A stretch of 64,000 nt of DNA from Polaromonas sp. YR568 (GCF_900116715.1 NZ_FPBM01000013.1:1-64000); one strand, 5' to 3'; counted from the stretch's first letter, positions 51,546-60,322 are shown. Numbers and translations: made by a program. The notes: generated from the sequence alone by a model not told the origin.

Positions 51546-54500
51546 ATGAATGTCTCCTCATGGTCGATCAAGAATCCGATCCCCGCGGTCATGCTGTTCG
51601 TGCTGCTGACCTTTGCCGGCATGCTGTCGTTCAAGGCCATGAAGGTGCAGAACTTCCCGGACATCGACCTGCCCACCGTGACGGTGTCGGCCTCGCTGCC
51701 GGGCGCGGCGCCCGCCCAGCTTGAAACCGAAGTCGCGCGCAAGCTGGAAAACTCGATCGCGACGGTACAGGGCCTCAAGCACATCTACACCAAGGTGCAG
51801 GACGGCGGGGCCACCATCACCGCCGAGTTCCGGCTTGAAAAGCCGGTGCAGGAGGCAGTCGACGATGTGCGCGCCGCCGTGGCCAAGGTGCGCGGTGAGC
51901 TGCCCGCCGATGTGCGCGACCCGGTCGTGACCAAGATGGACCTGGCCGGACAGCCGGTGCTGGCCTTCACCATCCGCTCGCCGCGCATGGACGAAGAGGC
52001 CCTCTCCTGGTTTGTCGATAACGATATTTCCCGCAAGCTGCTGTCCGTGCGCGGCGTGGGCGCCGTCAACCGCGTGGGCGGTGTGTCGCGCGAAGTGCGC
52101 ATTGCGCTGGACCCGTCTCGCCTGCAAGCCCTGGGCGCGACGGCGGCCGATGTGTCACGCCAGTTGCGCCAGGTGCAGACCGAGAGCGCAGGCGGGCGCG
52201 CCGACCTGGGCGGCAGCGAGCAACCCATTCGCACGCTGGCCACGGTCAAATCCGCCGCCGAGCTGGGCAGCATGGAGCTGGCGCTGAGCGACGGCCGGCG
52301 CATACGGCTTGACCAGGTGGCCACCGTGAGCGACACCACCGCCGAGCCGCGCGCCGCCGCCCTGCTGGACGGCAAGCCTGTTGTGGGCTTTGAGGTCTCG
52401 CGCAGCCGTGGCGAGAGTGAAGTGGCTGTGGGCGCCGCCGTGCAGGCAGCACTGGCCGACCTCAAGCTGCAGCATCCCGACGTCGAGCTCACGGAAGCGT
52501 TCAACTTCGTGCAGCCCGTGCAGGAGGAATACGACGGCTCCATGCACCTGCTCTATGAGGGCGGCATCCTGGCGGTGCTGGTGGTATGGCTCTTCTTGCG
52601 CGACTGGCGCGCGACCTTTGTGTCTGCCGTGGCGCTGCCGCTGTCGGTGATCCCGGCGTTTATCGGCATGCATATGCTGGGCTTTTCCATCAACGTGATC
52701 ACGCTGCTGGCGCTGTCGCTAGTCATCGGCATTTTGGTGGACGACGCCATCGTGGAAGTCGAGAACATCGTGCGCCACTTGCGCATGGGGAAAACGCCTT
52801 ATGAAGCCGCCATGGAAGCGGCCGATGAAATCGGCCTGGCGGTGGTAGCCACCACCTTCACGCTGATCGCCGTGTTTTTGCCGACCGCCTTCATGAGTGG
52901 CGTGGCCGGAAAGTTCTTCAAGCAATTCGGCTGGACGGCGTCGCTGGCGGTGTTCGCCTCGCTGGTGGTGGCGCGGGTGCTGACGCCCATGATGGCGGCC
53001 TACATCCTCAAACCGGTAGTGGGCACGCACAGCGACCCGGCCTGGATGAGGTGGTACATGCGGGCGGCCACCTGGTGTATGCAGCACCGTGTGAAGACCA
53101 TGATCATGGCGACGCTGTTTTTCTTCGGCTCGGTGGCACTGGTGCCGCTGCTGCCCACGGGCTTTATCCCGGCCGACGACAACTCGCAGACCCAGGTCTA
53201 CCTGGAACTGCCCCCGGGCACCACGCTGACCCAGACCAAGGCCTCCGCCGAACATGCGCGCCAGCTCATCAGCAAGGTCGAGCACGTCAAGAGCGTCTAC
53301 ACCACCATAGGCGGCGGCTCCGCGGGCGGCGACCCGTTTGCCATGCAGGGCGCGGCGGAAACCCGCAAAGCCACGCTGACGGTGCTGCTGGACGAACGCA
53401 GTCAGCGGCCGCGCAAGCAGGGCATCGAGAACAAGATGCGGGCCGCACTCGAGGCGCTGCCCGGCGTGCGCAGCAAGGTGGGCCTGGGCGGCTCGGGCGA
53501 GGCCTACATCCTGATGCTGACGGCCGAGGACTCCAACGCACTGCTGGCAGCGGCGCTTGCCGTCGAGAAAGACCTGCGCACCATACCGGGCCTGGGCAAC
53601 ATCTCGTCGAGCGCCAGCCTGGTCAGGCCTGAGATCGCCATCAAGCCGGACTTCGCCCGCGCCGCCGACCTGGGCGTGACCAGCGCGGCCATGGGCGAGA
53701 CGCTTCGTATTGCCACGGTGGGCGACTATGAGGAGTCATTGCCCAAGCTGAACCTGTCGCAGCGCCAGGTGCCCATCGTCGTGCGGCTGGACGATGCCGC
53801 GCGCAAGGACCTGAGCGTGCTCGAGCGCCTGGCGGTGCCCAGCGTGAAGCCGGGCGTGGGGCCGGTGATGCTGGGCCAGGTGGCCACCCTGGAAGTGACT
53901 GGCGGGCCGGCCATCATCGACCGCTATGACCGCTCGCGAAACGTGAAGTTTGAAATCGAACTCTCGGGGCGCGCGCTGGGCGACATCACCGAAGAGGTCA
54001 AGCTGCTGCCGACCATCAAAAACCTGCCGGCAGGCGTGAAAGTAGTGGAGGTTGGCGACGCCGAAGTGATGGGCGAGCTGTTTGCCAGCTTTGGCCTGGC
54101 CATGCTGACCGGCGTGCTGTGCATCTACATCGTGCTGGTGCTGCTGTTCAAGGATTTCCTGCACCCGGTGACCATTCTTGCCGCTTTACCCTTGTCCCTG
54201 GGCGGCGCCTTTGTCGGCCTGCTGATCGCGCAGAAGAGTTTTTCCATGCCCTCGCTTATCGGCCTGATCATGCTGATGGGCATTGCCACCAAAAACTCCA
54301 TCCTGCTGGTGGAATACGCCATCGTCGCGCGGCGGGACCACAACCTGTCACGCTGGGACGCCTTGCTTGACGCCTGCCACAAACGTGCGCGGCCCATCAT
54401 CATGACCACACTGGCCATGGGCGCCGGCATGATGCCGATTGCACTGGGCTTTGGCGCGGCGGACCCGAGCTTTCGCTCGCCGATGTCGATTGCGGTAATT

Positions 54501-54668
54501 GGCGGCCTGATCACCTCCACCGTGCTCAGCCTGCTGGTGGTGCCCGCGGTATTTACCTACATCGATGACCTGGAACACCTGATCAAACGCATGACGGCAC
54601 GGCTGCGCGGCAAGCAGGGTGACGGAAAAACCCCGGAAAACCCGGCTGTAGAGGCCTCCTCCAAATAG
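51546..54668 (+). CDS. RND family efflux pump, inner-membrane subunit
   Basis: The proton-driven pump, 1040 residues, with 12 hydrophobic segments and two large periplasmic loops. SIKNPIPAVMLFVLLTFAG starts the first span. The proton-relay aspartates lie in VIGILVDDAIVEVENIVRH. GMHMLGFSINVITLL and the C-terminal GIATKNSILLVEYA are typical. The style is of the HAE/AcrB-like group with metal- or organic-substrate pumps equally possible; I do not assign a substrate. It ends the TetR operon before a GC hairpin. Confidence 0.92.
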   Translation: MNVSSWSIKNPIPAVMLFVLLTFAGMLSFKAMKVQNFPDIDLPTVTVSASLPGAAPAQLETEVARKLENSIATVQGLKHIYTKVQDGGATITAEFRLEKPVQEAVDDVRAAVAKVRGELPADVRDPVVTKMDLAGQPVLAFTIRSPRMDEEALSWFVDNDISRKLLSVRGVGAVNRVGGVSREVRIALDPSRLQALGATAADVSRQLRQVQTESAGGRADLGGSEQPIRTLATVKSAAELGSMELALSDGRRIRLDQVATVSDTTAEPRAAALLDGKPVVGFEVSRSRGESEVAVGAAVQAALADLKLQHPDVELTEAFNFVQPVQEEYDGSMHLLYEGGILAVLVVWLFLRDWRATFVSAVALPLSVIPAFIGMHMLGFSINVITLLALSLVIGILVDDAIVEVENIVRHLRMGKTPYEAAMEAADEIGLAVVATTFTLIAVFLPTAFMSGVAGKFFKQFGWTASLAVFASLVVARVLTPMMAAYILKPVVGTHSDPAWMRWYMRAATWCMQHRVKTMIMATLFFFGSVALVPLLPTGFIPADDNSQTQVYLELPPGTTLTQTKASAEHARQLISKVEHVKSVYTTIGGGSAGGDPFAMQGAAETRKATLTVLLDERSQRPRKQGIENKMRAALEALPGVRSKVGLGGSGEAYILMLTAEDSNALLAAALAVEKDLRTIPGLGNISSSASLVRPEIAIKPDFARAADLGVTSAAMGETLRIATVGDYEESLPKLNLSQRQVPIVVRLDDAARKDLSVLERLAVPSVKPGVGPVMLGQVATLEVTGGPAIIDRYDRSRNVKFEIELSGRALGDITEEVKLLPTIKNLPAGVKVVEVGDAEVMGELFASFGLAMLTGVLCIYIVLVLLFKDFLHPVTILAALPLSLGGAFVGLLIAQKSFSMPSLIGLIMLMGIATKNSILLVEYAIVARRDHNLSRWDALLDACHKRARPIIMTTLAMGAGMMPIALGFGAADPSFRSPMSIAVIGGLITSTVLSLLVVPAVFTYIDDLEHLIKRMTARLRGKQGDGKTPENPAVEASSK

Positions 54669-54679
54669 AGGAGACACGG

Positions 54680-54714
54680 GCGGCGCCAAAAAAAGCGCCG
54701 CAACGTGCGGTTTT
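54680..54714 (+). terminator. Candidate terminator of the RND operon
   Basis: GCGGCGC (54680-54686) pairs with GCGCCGC (54695-54701) around an A-rich loop. CCGCA (54698-54702) can alternatively pair with TGCGG (54706-54710), directly followed by TTTTA. It starts 12 bases after the pump stop codon. Confidence 0.5.
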
Positions 54715-54760
54715 ACGGGAATTCGAAGGCATTTAGACGCCTGCGCCCACCGGGGTTTTG

Positions 54761-54789
54761 TTGGCCGGCCCCTCTGGCTGGCTTATACT
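54761..54789 (+). promoter_or_regulatory. Candidate sigma-70 promoter for the reductase-ACP-ketosynthase genes
   Basis: TTGGCC (54761-54766) and TATACT (54784-54789) are separated by 17 bases. The -10 is strong, the -35 modest. Transcription would begin near 54796, about 20 bases before the reductase ATG. Confidence 0.5.
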
Positions 54790-54816
54790 CGTGGGTTCAG
54801 CTTTACATTTCTTCAC

Positions 54817-55863
54817 ATGTCAAAACGCGTACTGCTTTCGGGCGCAACTGGCCTGATTGGCGGCGAGTTGATGCTTCTTCTGGCCGCGCGCGGCGTCTAC
54901 AGCACTGCTGTGGTGCGCGCCGCCGATTCGAACCAGGCCCGCACCCGCCTCCTGGAGCGCCTTCAAAAGAGCGTTTTGTGGAAACCCGAATTTGCCGACA
55001 TGGTGTCGGCCGAGGCGGGCGACGTCATTGAACCCAATTTCGGCCTCAGCACGGCGGTCCTGCAATCGGCCGACGTGATCCTGCATTCGGCGGCCAGCAC
55101 CTCGTTCAAGCCCGGCGCTGGGGTTTACCCTATCAATATCAAGGCGGCCGAGCACTTTTCGGTCATCCTCAAGAACCTCGCCCCCTCCCAGCGCGGCTTT
55201 TTTGTCGGCACGGCGGCGGTTACCACCGAGCCGCGCGGCGTGATCACCGAAGACATGCCCTTTGCCGGCTATGCCAACGACTACATCCGCTCCAAACGCG
55301 ACGCCGAAACGCTGCTGCGCGCCGGCGGCAGCCCCTTTGTGAGCCTGCGCCCCGGCATCGTGCTGTCGCGCGGCATTGACGACGCCAAGCTGGCGCGCAA
55401 CATGTTGTGGTCGATTCCAGTGATGGCCGAACTGGGCGATGTGCCCCTGGACCCGCTGGCCAGGCTCGACTTCGCGCCCGTGGACTTCATTGCCGGCGCC
55501 TTTGCCGAAATGCTGCTCAAGGACACGCTGGCGCACGACTGCTACCACGTGTCAACCGGCGAAGACTCCATGACGTTTAAAGCGCTGGCCGATGAGTTGA
55601 CGGCCACGATGCCGGGCATCGGCAAGCTGGTGATGCGGGGGCGCGACTACGTGCCGACACCCAAATTTGCCCGCCAGCGATGGATGTTCGACGCACTGCA
55701 GCCTTACCTGCCTTTTTTGACAGCCGACGCGGTGTTCAGCAACGCCCGTTTGCGCGCCGAAATCGGTGCGGCAGCCGTTGCGCCCGCACCGGTCAGCTAT
55801 CTGGGGGAGCTATTGGGAACGTTCAGCCTGTCGGACGCCGTCCGGCAGATGTACACCCCTTGA
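54817..55863 (+). CDS. NAD(P)-dependent extended SDR, thioester-reductase-like
   Basis: A 348-residue Rossmann protein with GATGLIGGELM at residues 8-18 and a catalytic YIRSK (Y-x3-K). The overall plan, with HSAASTSFKPGAG and the NIKAAEHF region, resembles thioester-reductase (TER) domains that release acyl chains from carrier proteins, but an epimerase-like sugar role cannot be excluded. The next genes are an ACP and a ketosynthase on the same strand, which favours an acyl substrate. A plain sigma-70 promoter is visible upstream. Confidence 0.75.
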   Translation: MSKRVLLSGATGLIGGELMLLLAARGVYSTAVVRAADSNQARTRLLERLQKSVLWKPEFADMVSAEAGDVIEPNFGLSTAVLQSADVILHSAASTSFKPGAGVYPINIKAAEHFSVILKNLAPSQRGFFVGTAAVTTEPRGVITEDMPFAGYANDYIRSKRDAETLLRAGGSPFVSLRPGIVLSRGIDDAKLARNMLWSIPVMAELGDVPLDPLARLDFAPVDFIAGAFAEMLLKDTLAHDCYHVSTGEDSMTFKALADELTATMPGIGKLVMRGRDYVPTPKFARQRWMFDALQPYLPFLTADAVFSNARLRAEIGAAAVAPAPVSYLGELLGTFSLSDAVRQMYTP

Positions 55864-55979
55864 GGCACAAAAACAACGCCATCGCTTTTGTAGAATGACT
55901 TTGAGGCTCGAGCAATCGTCAGCTTGTCATGGCGATGGTGGGACAATGACGCTTTGTATACACATGTACTGGTTGGGTG

Positions 55980-56219
55980 ATGAATTCTGATTTGATCAAT
56001 CTTTTTGCCGAGACGTTTGGCATCAGCGAAGAAAAACTGCTGCCGGATGCCACGCTGGAGAGCCTCGGGCTGGACTCGCTGGCCGTCATCGAATTCCTGT
56101 TCCAGATCGAAGACCAGTTCGGCATCCAGATCCCTGACCAGGCCAACCCGCCTCGCACGCTTGCCGAAATGGTCCAGCTGATCGAGCCTTTGCTGCCAGC
56201 GGGCAAACCTGCCGCCTGA
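55980..56219 (+). CDS. Acyl carrier protein
   Basis: A 79-residue carrier protein with the phosphopantetheine site LGLDSLAVIEF (Ser33). It is acidic and helical, as expected. ATG at 55980 was chosen over the GTG immediately before it. It lies 117 bases after the reductase and 28 bases before the ketosynthase, so it is a dedicated carrier rather than the housekeeping AcpP, which normally sits with fabD-fabG-fabF. Confidence 0.9.
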   Translation: MNSDLINLFAETFGISEEKLLPDATLESLGLDSLAVIEFLFQIEDQFGIQIPDQANPPRTLAEMVQLIEPLLPAGKPAA

Positions 56220-56247
56220 GCCCTGACGGGGCCCTTTCAGGATACCC

Positions 56248-57495
56248 ATGCGTCGCGTTGCCATTACGGGTCTGGGCGTCATCTCCGCCGTCGGGACCGG
56301 CACCTCCGCATTCTTTCAAGCCCTGCTGTCGGCACAGTCCGGCATCCGGGCCGTAGACATCCCTTTTCCCACCGGCACCGAAAGCGTGCTCGCCGGTGCG
56401 ATCGACTTTGATCCCGACCCTCACTTTCCGCGCGCGCGCCTGCTGACCATGGACCGCGTCAGCCAGTTCGCGCTGGTGGCGGGCCGCGAGGCCATGGCGC
56501 AAGCCGGGCTGGGGACAGAACCCGGCTCCTTGCCCAATGGCCTCACACCGGAACGTTTTGGCGTATCGCTCGGTACGGGTAGCGGCGGCGCCGGCTCCAC
56601 CGAGGCGGCGTACACAGCCTTGCTTGAGCAAAAAGTGGCGCGCCTGCGCCCCATGACGGTCGTGCTGGCGATGAACAACGCGATTGCCGCCCATGTCTCC
56701 ATGGAGTTCGGCCTCAAAGGGCCGAGCAGCACAGTCTCCAACGCCTGCGCTTCCTCGGCCACCTCCATCGGCGAAGCCTTCCGCCAGATTCGCCACGGTT
56801 ATGCCGATGCCATGCTGGCAGGCGGCTCCGAGGCGCTGCTAAACCGCGGCACCATCAAAGCCTGGCAGGCCATGCATACGCTGGCCAGGCCCCACGCCGG
56901 CGGCGCCGAAACGTCATGCCGCCCGTTTTCCGTCGACCGGACCGGGCTGGTGCTGGCCGAAGGCGCGGCCATGCTGGTACTGGAAGAGTGGGAAAGCGCC
57001 AAACGGCGCGGCGCCAACATCCTGGCAGAGCTTTGCGGCTACGCCTCGACCACGGACGCCCACCACCTGACGCAGCCCGACGCCCAGGGCCAGGCGCGCG
57101 CCATGACGCTCGCGTTGGAAGACGCGAAACTGCAGGCATCCGACATCGGCTACCTCAATGCCCATGGCACGGCGACCGACGTGGGTGATGTGATTGAAAC
57201 CAGCGCCATCAAGCTGGCCTTCCAGGACCTGGCCGCGCGCCTGCCCATCAGCTCCAGCAAAGGGGTGCACGGGCATGCAATGGGTGCGGCGGGCGCCATG
57301 GAATTCATCGCCAGCGTGCTGGCCCTGCGCGCCGGGCAATTGCCGCCCACGGCATTTCTTGAGAACCCGGACCCGCGCTGCGATCTCGACTACGTGCCGC
57401 TCACGCCCCGGTACGCCAAAGGCCTGCGCGCGGTGATGTCGAATTCCTTCGCCTTCGGCGGCTCCAATGCCGTGCTGATCGCCAAGTCGGCCTGA
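56248..57495 (+). CDS. Beta-ketoacyl-ACP synthase, FabF-like
   Basis: A 415-residue KAS II-type condensing enzyme. The catalytic triad is complete: Cys167 (SNACASSAT), His306 (NAHGTATD) and His343 (GHAMGAAGA); Lys338 is present although the usual KS motif reads KG. It probably elongates acyl-ACP on the adjacent carrier. Because the set is separate from the main fab genes it may serve a specialised lipid or secondary metabolite. Confidence 0.88.
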   Translation: MRRVAITGLGVISAVGTGTSAFFQALLSAQSGIRAVDIPFPTGTESVLAGAIDFDPDPHFPRARLLTMDRVSQFALVAGREAMAQAGLGTEPGSLPNGLTPERFGVSLGTGSGGAGSTEAAYTALLEQKVARLRPMTVVLAMNNAIAAHVSMEFGLKGPSSTVSNACASSATSIGEAFRQIRHGYADAMLAGGSEALLNRGTIKAWQAMHTLARPHAGGAETSCRPFSVDRTGLVLAEGAAMLVLEEWESAKRRGANILAELCGYASTTDAHHLTQPDAQGQARAMTLALEDAKLQASDIGYLNAHGTATDVGDVIETSAIKLAFQDLAARLPISSSKGVHGHAMGAAGAMEFIASVLALRAGQLPPTAFLENPDPRCDLDYVPLTPRYAKGLRAVMSNSFAFGGSNAVLIAKSA

Positions 57496-57546
57496 CGCCT
57501 GCAGCCATCCCGGCACAAGGGATGTCAGCTGCGATACAACCCGGCT

Positions 57547-58050
57547 CTACGTCGACCGGATTTTCTTCACCAAGGCCGTTGTTGAATACCCGTCCACAAA
57601 TGGAATCGCCTGCGCCTTGCCGCCGTAGGCTTTGACCACAGCGGTTTCGGCGAGCTTGTCCATGTCGTAATCACCGCCCTTGACCAGCAGGTCGGGCTGC
57701 AATTCAGAGATCAACTCAAGCGGTGTGTTCTCGTCAAACCAGGTGACCAGGCTCACCGACTCCAGCGCCGCCATCATGACGGCGCGGTCCTGCTCGTTAT
57801 TGAGCGGCCGGTCTGGCCCCTTGCCCAGGCGGCGGGCCGATGCGTCGGTGTTCAGCGCCACCACCAGGCTGCCGCCCAGCGCACGGGCATGGGCCAGATA
57901 GGTAGCATGCCCCCTGTGCAAAACATCAAAGACGCCGTTGGTAAAAACAATGGGCCGGGGCAGCTCGGCCAGGCGCTGCGGCGCCTCCTCGCGGGACACG
58001 ATTTTTTGCAGGAATTGGGGCGGCTGGGGAAGTAGGGGCTCGCTGGGCAT
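57547..58050 (-). CDS. rfaE2: D-glycero-beta-D-manno-heptose 1-phosphate adenylyltransferase
   Basis: A 167-residue nucleotidyltransferase of the RfaE domain II/HldE C-terminal type, which activates heptose 1-phosphate with ATP to ADP-heptose for the LPS core. The signature FTNGVFDVLHRGHATYL is at 37-53 (HxGH motif), and LVKGGDYDMDKL follows. ATG at 58050 follows a GTG; the ATG was chosen. It is convergent with the ketosynthase gene (51 bases) and lies 9 bases after the RidA-like gene. Confidence 0.9.
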   Translation of the reverse strand: MPSEPLLPQPPQFLQKIVSREEAPQRLAELPRPIVFTNGVFDVLHRGHATYLAHARALGGSLVVALNTDASARRLGKGPDRPLNNEQDRAVMMAALESVSLVTWFDENTPLELISELQPDLLVKGGDYDMDKLAETAVVKAYGGKAQAIPFVDGYSTTALVKKIRST

Positions 58051-58059
58051 CACGCCACT

Positions 58060-58410
58060 TTACCGGAAGGCCTGGGCCACGATCTCGACCAGCAGCCCGC
58101 CGTCGAGCTGCGCGCCCACCACCGCACGCTGCGGCCAGGCGGCGCTGTCATCGCCGACCCATTGCCGCCAGACGGCATCCAGCTGCTTTTTGTCTTGAAG
58201 GTCCGCCAGGAAAATCTGCACGCTCAGCAAGCCCGCGCGCGATGCGCCGGCATAGGCCAGATGCTCGTCGAGCATGAACAGCGTCTGCGCCAATTGCCCG
58301 GCGAAATCCAGCGAAGCATCGCTGGCGTTGGCTACCGCAAACACCTGCGCGCCGCGGGCCACCACCCGGCTGCGCCCGCCCGAGGCGCTCGGCCAGCGGA
58401 CGTCCTGCAT
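58060..58410 (-). CDS. RidA/YjgF family protein
   Basis: A 116-residue member of the RidA superfamily (enamine/imine deaminases or related small trimeric proteins). RAVVGAQLDGGLLVEIVAQA contains the conserved Arg-x-x-V and Glu near the C-terminus. The ATG overlaps the diiron gene stop by one base (TGATG), so they are coupled. It may remove a reactive enamine or imine made nearby, or simply be a housekeeping RidA paralogue. Confidence 0.8.
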   Translation of the reverse strand: MQDVRWPSASGGRSRVVARGAQVFAVANASDASLDFAGQLAQTLFMLDEHLAYAGASRAGLLSVQIFLADLQDKKQLDAVWRQWVGDDSAAWPQRAVVGAQLDGGLLVEIVAQAFR

Positions 58411-59279
58411 CAAGCCCCTGCGGCTGCGGGCTTGGTGGCGATGGACTCTGCAAGCTCCTTGCCGAGTTCCTTGCGGTAGCGGTTCAACTCCTGCACGGTC
58501 TTGAAGCTCTGGTTCATGAGCAGGCTCATGTTGTGCAAGATGCGCTCGACCACTTTGCCTTCCCAGACCGCATCAAATTTGATCTGGGTGTCGAGCCAGT
58601 GCTCCAGCCACTCGGGGTTGGGCAGGCGGCTCTGGATGGTGTCGCGCGGAAAGAGGCTTTTGTTCACATGCAGGTTGGTCGGGTGCAGGGCCTGCGCCGT
58701 GCGGCGCGCGCTGGCCATCAGCACGCCCACCTTGGTGAAAGCGGATTTGGCTTCATTGCCGAAGTTGTTGATGGCCCGCTTCATGTAGCGCAGGTAGGCG
58801 CCGCCGTGGCGCGCTTCGTCCTGGCTGAGCTGGGTGTAAATCTGCTTGATGACCGGCTCGGTATGCCATTCGCTGGCGCGGCGGTACCAGTGGTTCAGGC
58901 GAATCTCGCCGCAAAAATGCAGCATCAGGGTCTCCAGCGCGGGCGCCGGCTCAAATTCAAAGCGCACCTCGTGCAGTTCTTTTTCCGTGGGGGCCAGGTC
59001 CGGGCGGAAGCGCTTGAGGTACTCCATCAGCACCAGCGAGTGTTTTTGCTCTTCGAAGAACCAGATGGACATGAAGGCCGAGAAATCGCTGTCGTCCTTG
59101 TTGTCGCGCAGGAACATCTCGGTGGCCGGCAGCGCGGACCATTCGGTGATCGCGTTCATCTTGATGGTCTGGGCCTGCTCGTCCGTCAGCTTGGCCGGGT
59201 CAAAACTGGCCCATGGAATGTCCTTGTCCATGTCCCAGCGGACGGATTCAAGTTGTTTGAACAGTTCGGGGTAAAGCAT
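58410..59279 (-). CDS. Ferritin-like diiron protein, acyl-ACP-desaturase-like
   Basis: A 289-residue helical protein with a full four-helix-bundle diiron set: Glu46, E77-x-x-H80, Glu125 and E155-x-x-H158. The motif order and spacing match the class II (R2/acyl-ACP desaturase) plan. GGAG 6 bases before the ATG at 59279 fixes the start. RidA-like and heptose adenylyltransferase genes follow on the same strand. No signal peptide or span is seen. Whether it desaturates an acyl-ACP, hydroxylates or stores iron cannot be told. Confidence 0.75.
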   Translation of the reverse strand: MLYPELFKQLESVRWDMDKDIPWASFDPAKLTDEQAQTIKMNAITEWSALPATEMFLRDNKDDSDFSAFMSIWFFEEQKHSLVLMEYLKRFRPDLAPTEKELHEVRFEFEPAPALETLMLHFCGEIRLNHWYRRASEWHTEPVIKQIYTQLSQDEARHGGAYLRYMKRAINNFGNEAKSAFTKVGVLMASARRTAQALHPTNLHVNKSLFPRDTIQSRLPNPEWLEHWLDTQIKFDAVWEGKVVERILHNMSLLMNQSFKTVQELNRYRKELGKELAESIATKPAAAGA

Positions 59280-59303
59280 ATGAGCTCCTTCGCAATCGAA
59301 TAC

Positions 59304-59317
59304 GCAGATAAATCTGC
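59304..59317. promoter_or_regulatory. Palindrome GCAGAT-AA-ATCTGC before the diiron gene
   Basis: Two perfect 6-base arms with a 2-base spacer, 25-38 bases upstream of the diiron-protein ATG on its own strand. The position is suitable for an operator overlapping the transcript start. Confidence 0.4.
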
Positions 59318-59372
59318 CTTGGATGCCCTCCCGGCGCATCCTGGGTACTAGGGTGATTTTAGGCGGCTAATG

Positions 59373-59392
59373 TGACAACTTGCGACTTGTCA
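59373..59392. promoter_or_regulatory. Perfect dyad TGACAA-N8-TTGTCA
   Basis: Two perfect 6-base arms around an 8-base spacer, 94 bases upstream of the diiron gene and 218 bases upstream of the peroxidase gene. It resembles a dimeric repressor or activator site. The regulator is unknown. Confidence 0.45.
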
Positions 59393-59609
59393 GCAATTTA
59401 CCGGCAAATCAGGTGATTTCGACCCCCATTCCGGCGTGTTCGCCTACCCAGGCCGCTGTTTCAAGCCCCATGCTGCCCTCGAACCAGGCTGAATCCAGCC
59501 GCTGCCGGGCTGCGTATTCCCAGGGCGGCGCCTACCCCGCGCCGCGCCAGCTTGTGCCACGGCCCCAAGAACGACAAAATGAAATACGCCTTCCACCTAA
59601 CTGTCCACG

Positions 59610-60248
59610 ATGTCCGCGAGTCCCATCATGCCTGCCTGCACGCCCAAAAACCTCCTGCTGAGCACGCTGTGCTGCGGCGCCCTGCTGGCAGCCCACCCGG
59701 GCGCGATGGCCGCCCCGTCCGGGCCGGCCACGCCAGCCGCCACCCCGGCGCCTGCGGCCTGCCCCAGCCTGCTGCAACAGGACTTTTTGCGCCTGCAGGA
59801 CGAAAAACCCCAGTCGCTCTGCCAATACAGCGGCAAAGTGGTGGTCGTGATCAATACCGCCAGCTTTTGCGGCTTCACGCACCAGTACAAGGGGCTGGAA
59901 GCGCTTCACGCCAAATACAAAGACCAGGGCCTGGTGGTGCTGGGCTTTCCCTCCAACGACTTTTCGCAGGAAACCGGCAGCAACAAGGAGATTGCCGATT
60001 TCTGCGAAAGCACCTTTGGGGTGAAATTCCCCATGTTCACCAAGACCAGCGTGACCGGCAAGGACGCCAATCCGCTCTTCAAACAGCTGACGGCCAAGAC
60101 AGGCACCACGCCCCGCTGGAACTTCTACAAATACGTCATCGCGCGCGACGGTGTGAGCGTCACCAGCTTCAATTCCATGGCCGACCCGGCCAGCGGCGCC
60201 TTGCTCAAAGAGATCGAGAAACAGCTGGCCGCCAAGCCGCCCCGTTAA
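59610..60248 (+). CDS. Exported glutathione peroxidase-like protein
   Basis: A 212-residue peroxidase with an N-terminal signal peptide (about 12-35, ending AMAAP) and a thioredoxin-fold GPx domain from about 50. The catalytic Cys87 lies in NTASFCGFT and WNFYKY carries the Trp and Asn. The usual NQF Gln is replaced in FPSNDFSQE, a variant also seen in other bacterial GPx. It probably reduces hydro- or lipid peroxides in the periplasm. A second start at 59628 (MPAC) would also give a signal peptide. Confidence 0.85.
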   Translation: MSASPIMPACTPKNLLLSTLCCGALLAAHPGAMAAPSGPATPAATPAPAACPSLLQQDFLRLQDEKPQSLCQYSGKVVVVINTASFCGFTHQYKGLEALHAKYKDQGLVVLGFPSNDFSQETGSNKEIADFCESTFGVKFPMFTKTSVTGKDANPLFKQLTAKTGTTPRWNFYKYVIARDGVSVTSFNSMADPASGALLKEIEKQLAAKPPR

Positions 60249-60264
60249 CGACAAAGCCGTTAAC
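60244..60264. repeat. Paired GTTAAC palindromes after the peroxidase gene
   Basis: GTTAACG at 60244-60250 and CGTTAAC at 60258-60264 form a 7-bp inverted repeat with a 7-base spacer; the peroxidase stop codon lies inside the first. It is followed by AAAAATTT rather than a T run, so it is more like an operator or weak 3' hairpin than a terminator. Confidence 0.45.
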
Positions 60265-60295
60265 AAAAATTTACCTGGGGGACCTTTTATTTCAG

Positions 60296-60322
60296 GGAAC
60301 TACCCCGCAGTTGTGCTCTCAT
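60296..60322 (+). promoter_or_regulatory. Candidate ECF-type promoter before the FAD/DUF1365/Cfa operon
   Basis: GGAACT at 60296-60301 and TCTCAT at 60317-60322 are separated by 15 bases, the pattern of an extracytoplasmic-function sigma promoter (GGAAC -35). Similar FAD-DUF1365-Cfa gene sets are under ECF/ChrR singlet-oxygen control in some bacteria, which fits. No sigma factor gene is in this window. Confidence 0.35.

Larger units (their letters stand above)
59280..59609. other. Divergent intergenic region, diiron gene to peroxidase
   Basis: About 330 bases without a gene I can support. It holds a 14-base palindrome (59304-59317) near the diiron start, a perfect dyad TGACAA-N8-TTGTCA (59373-59392), and then a GC-rich stretch (59400-59600) with no strong feature. 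No convincing sigma-70 promoter for the peroxidase gene was found. Confidence 0.6.
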
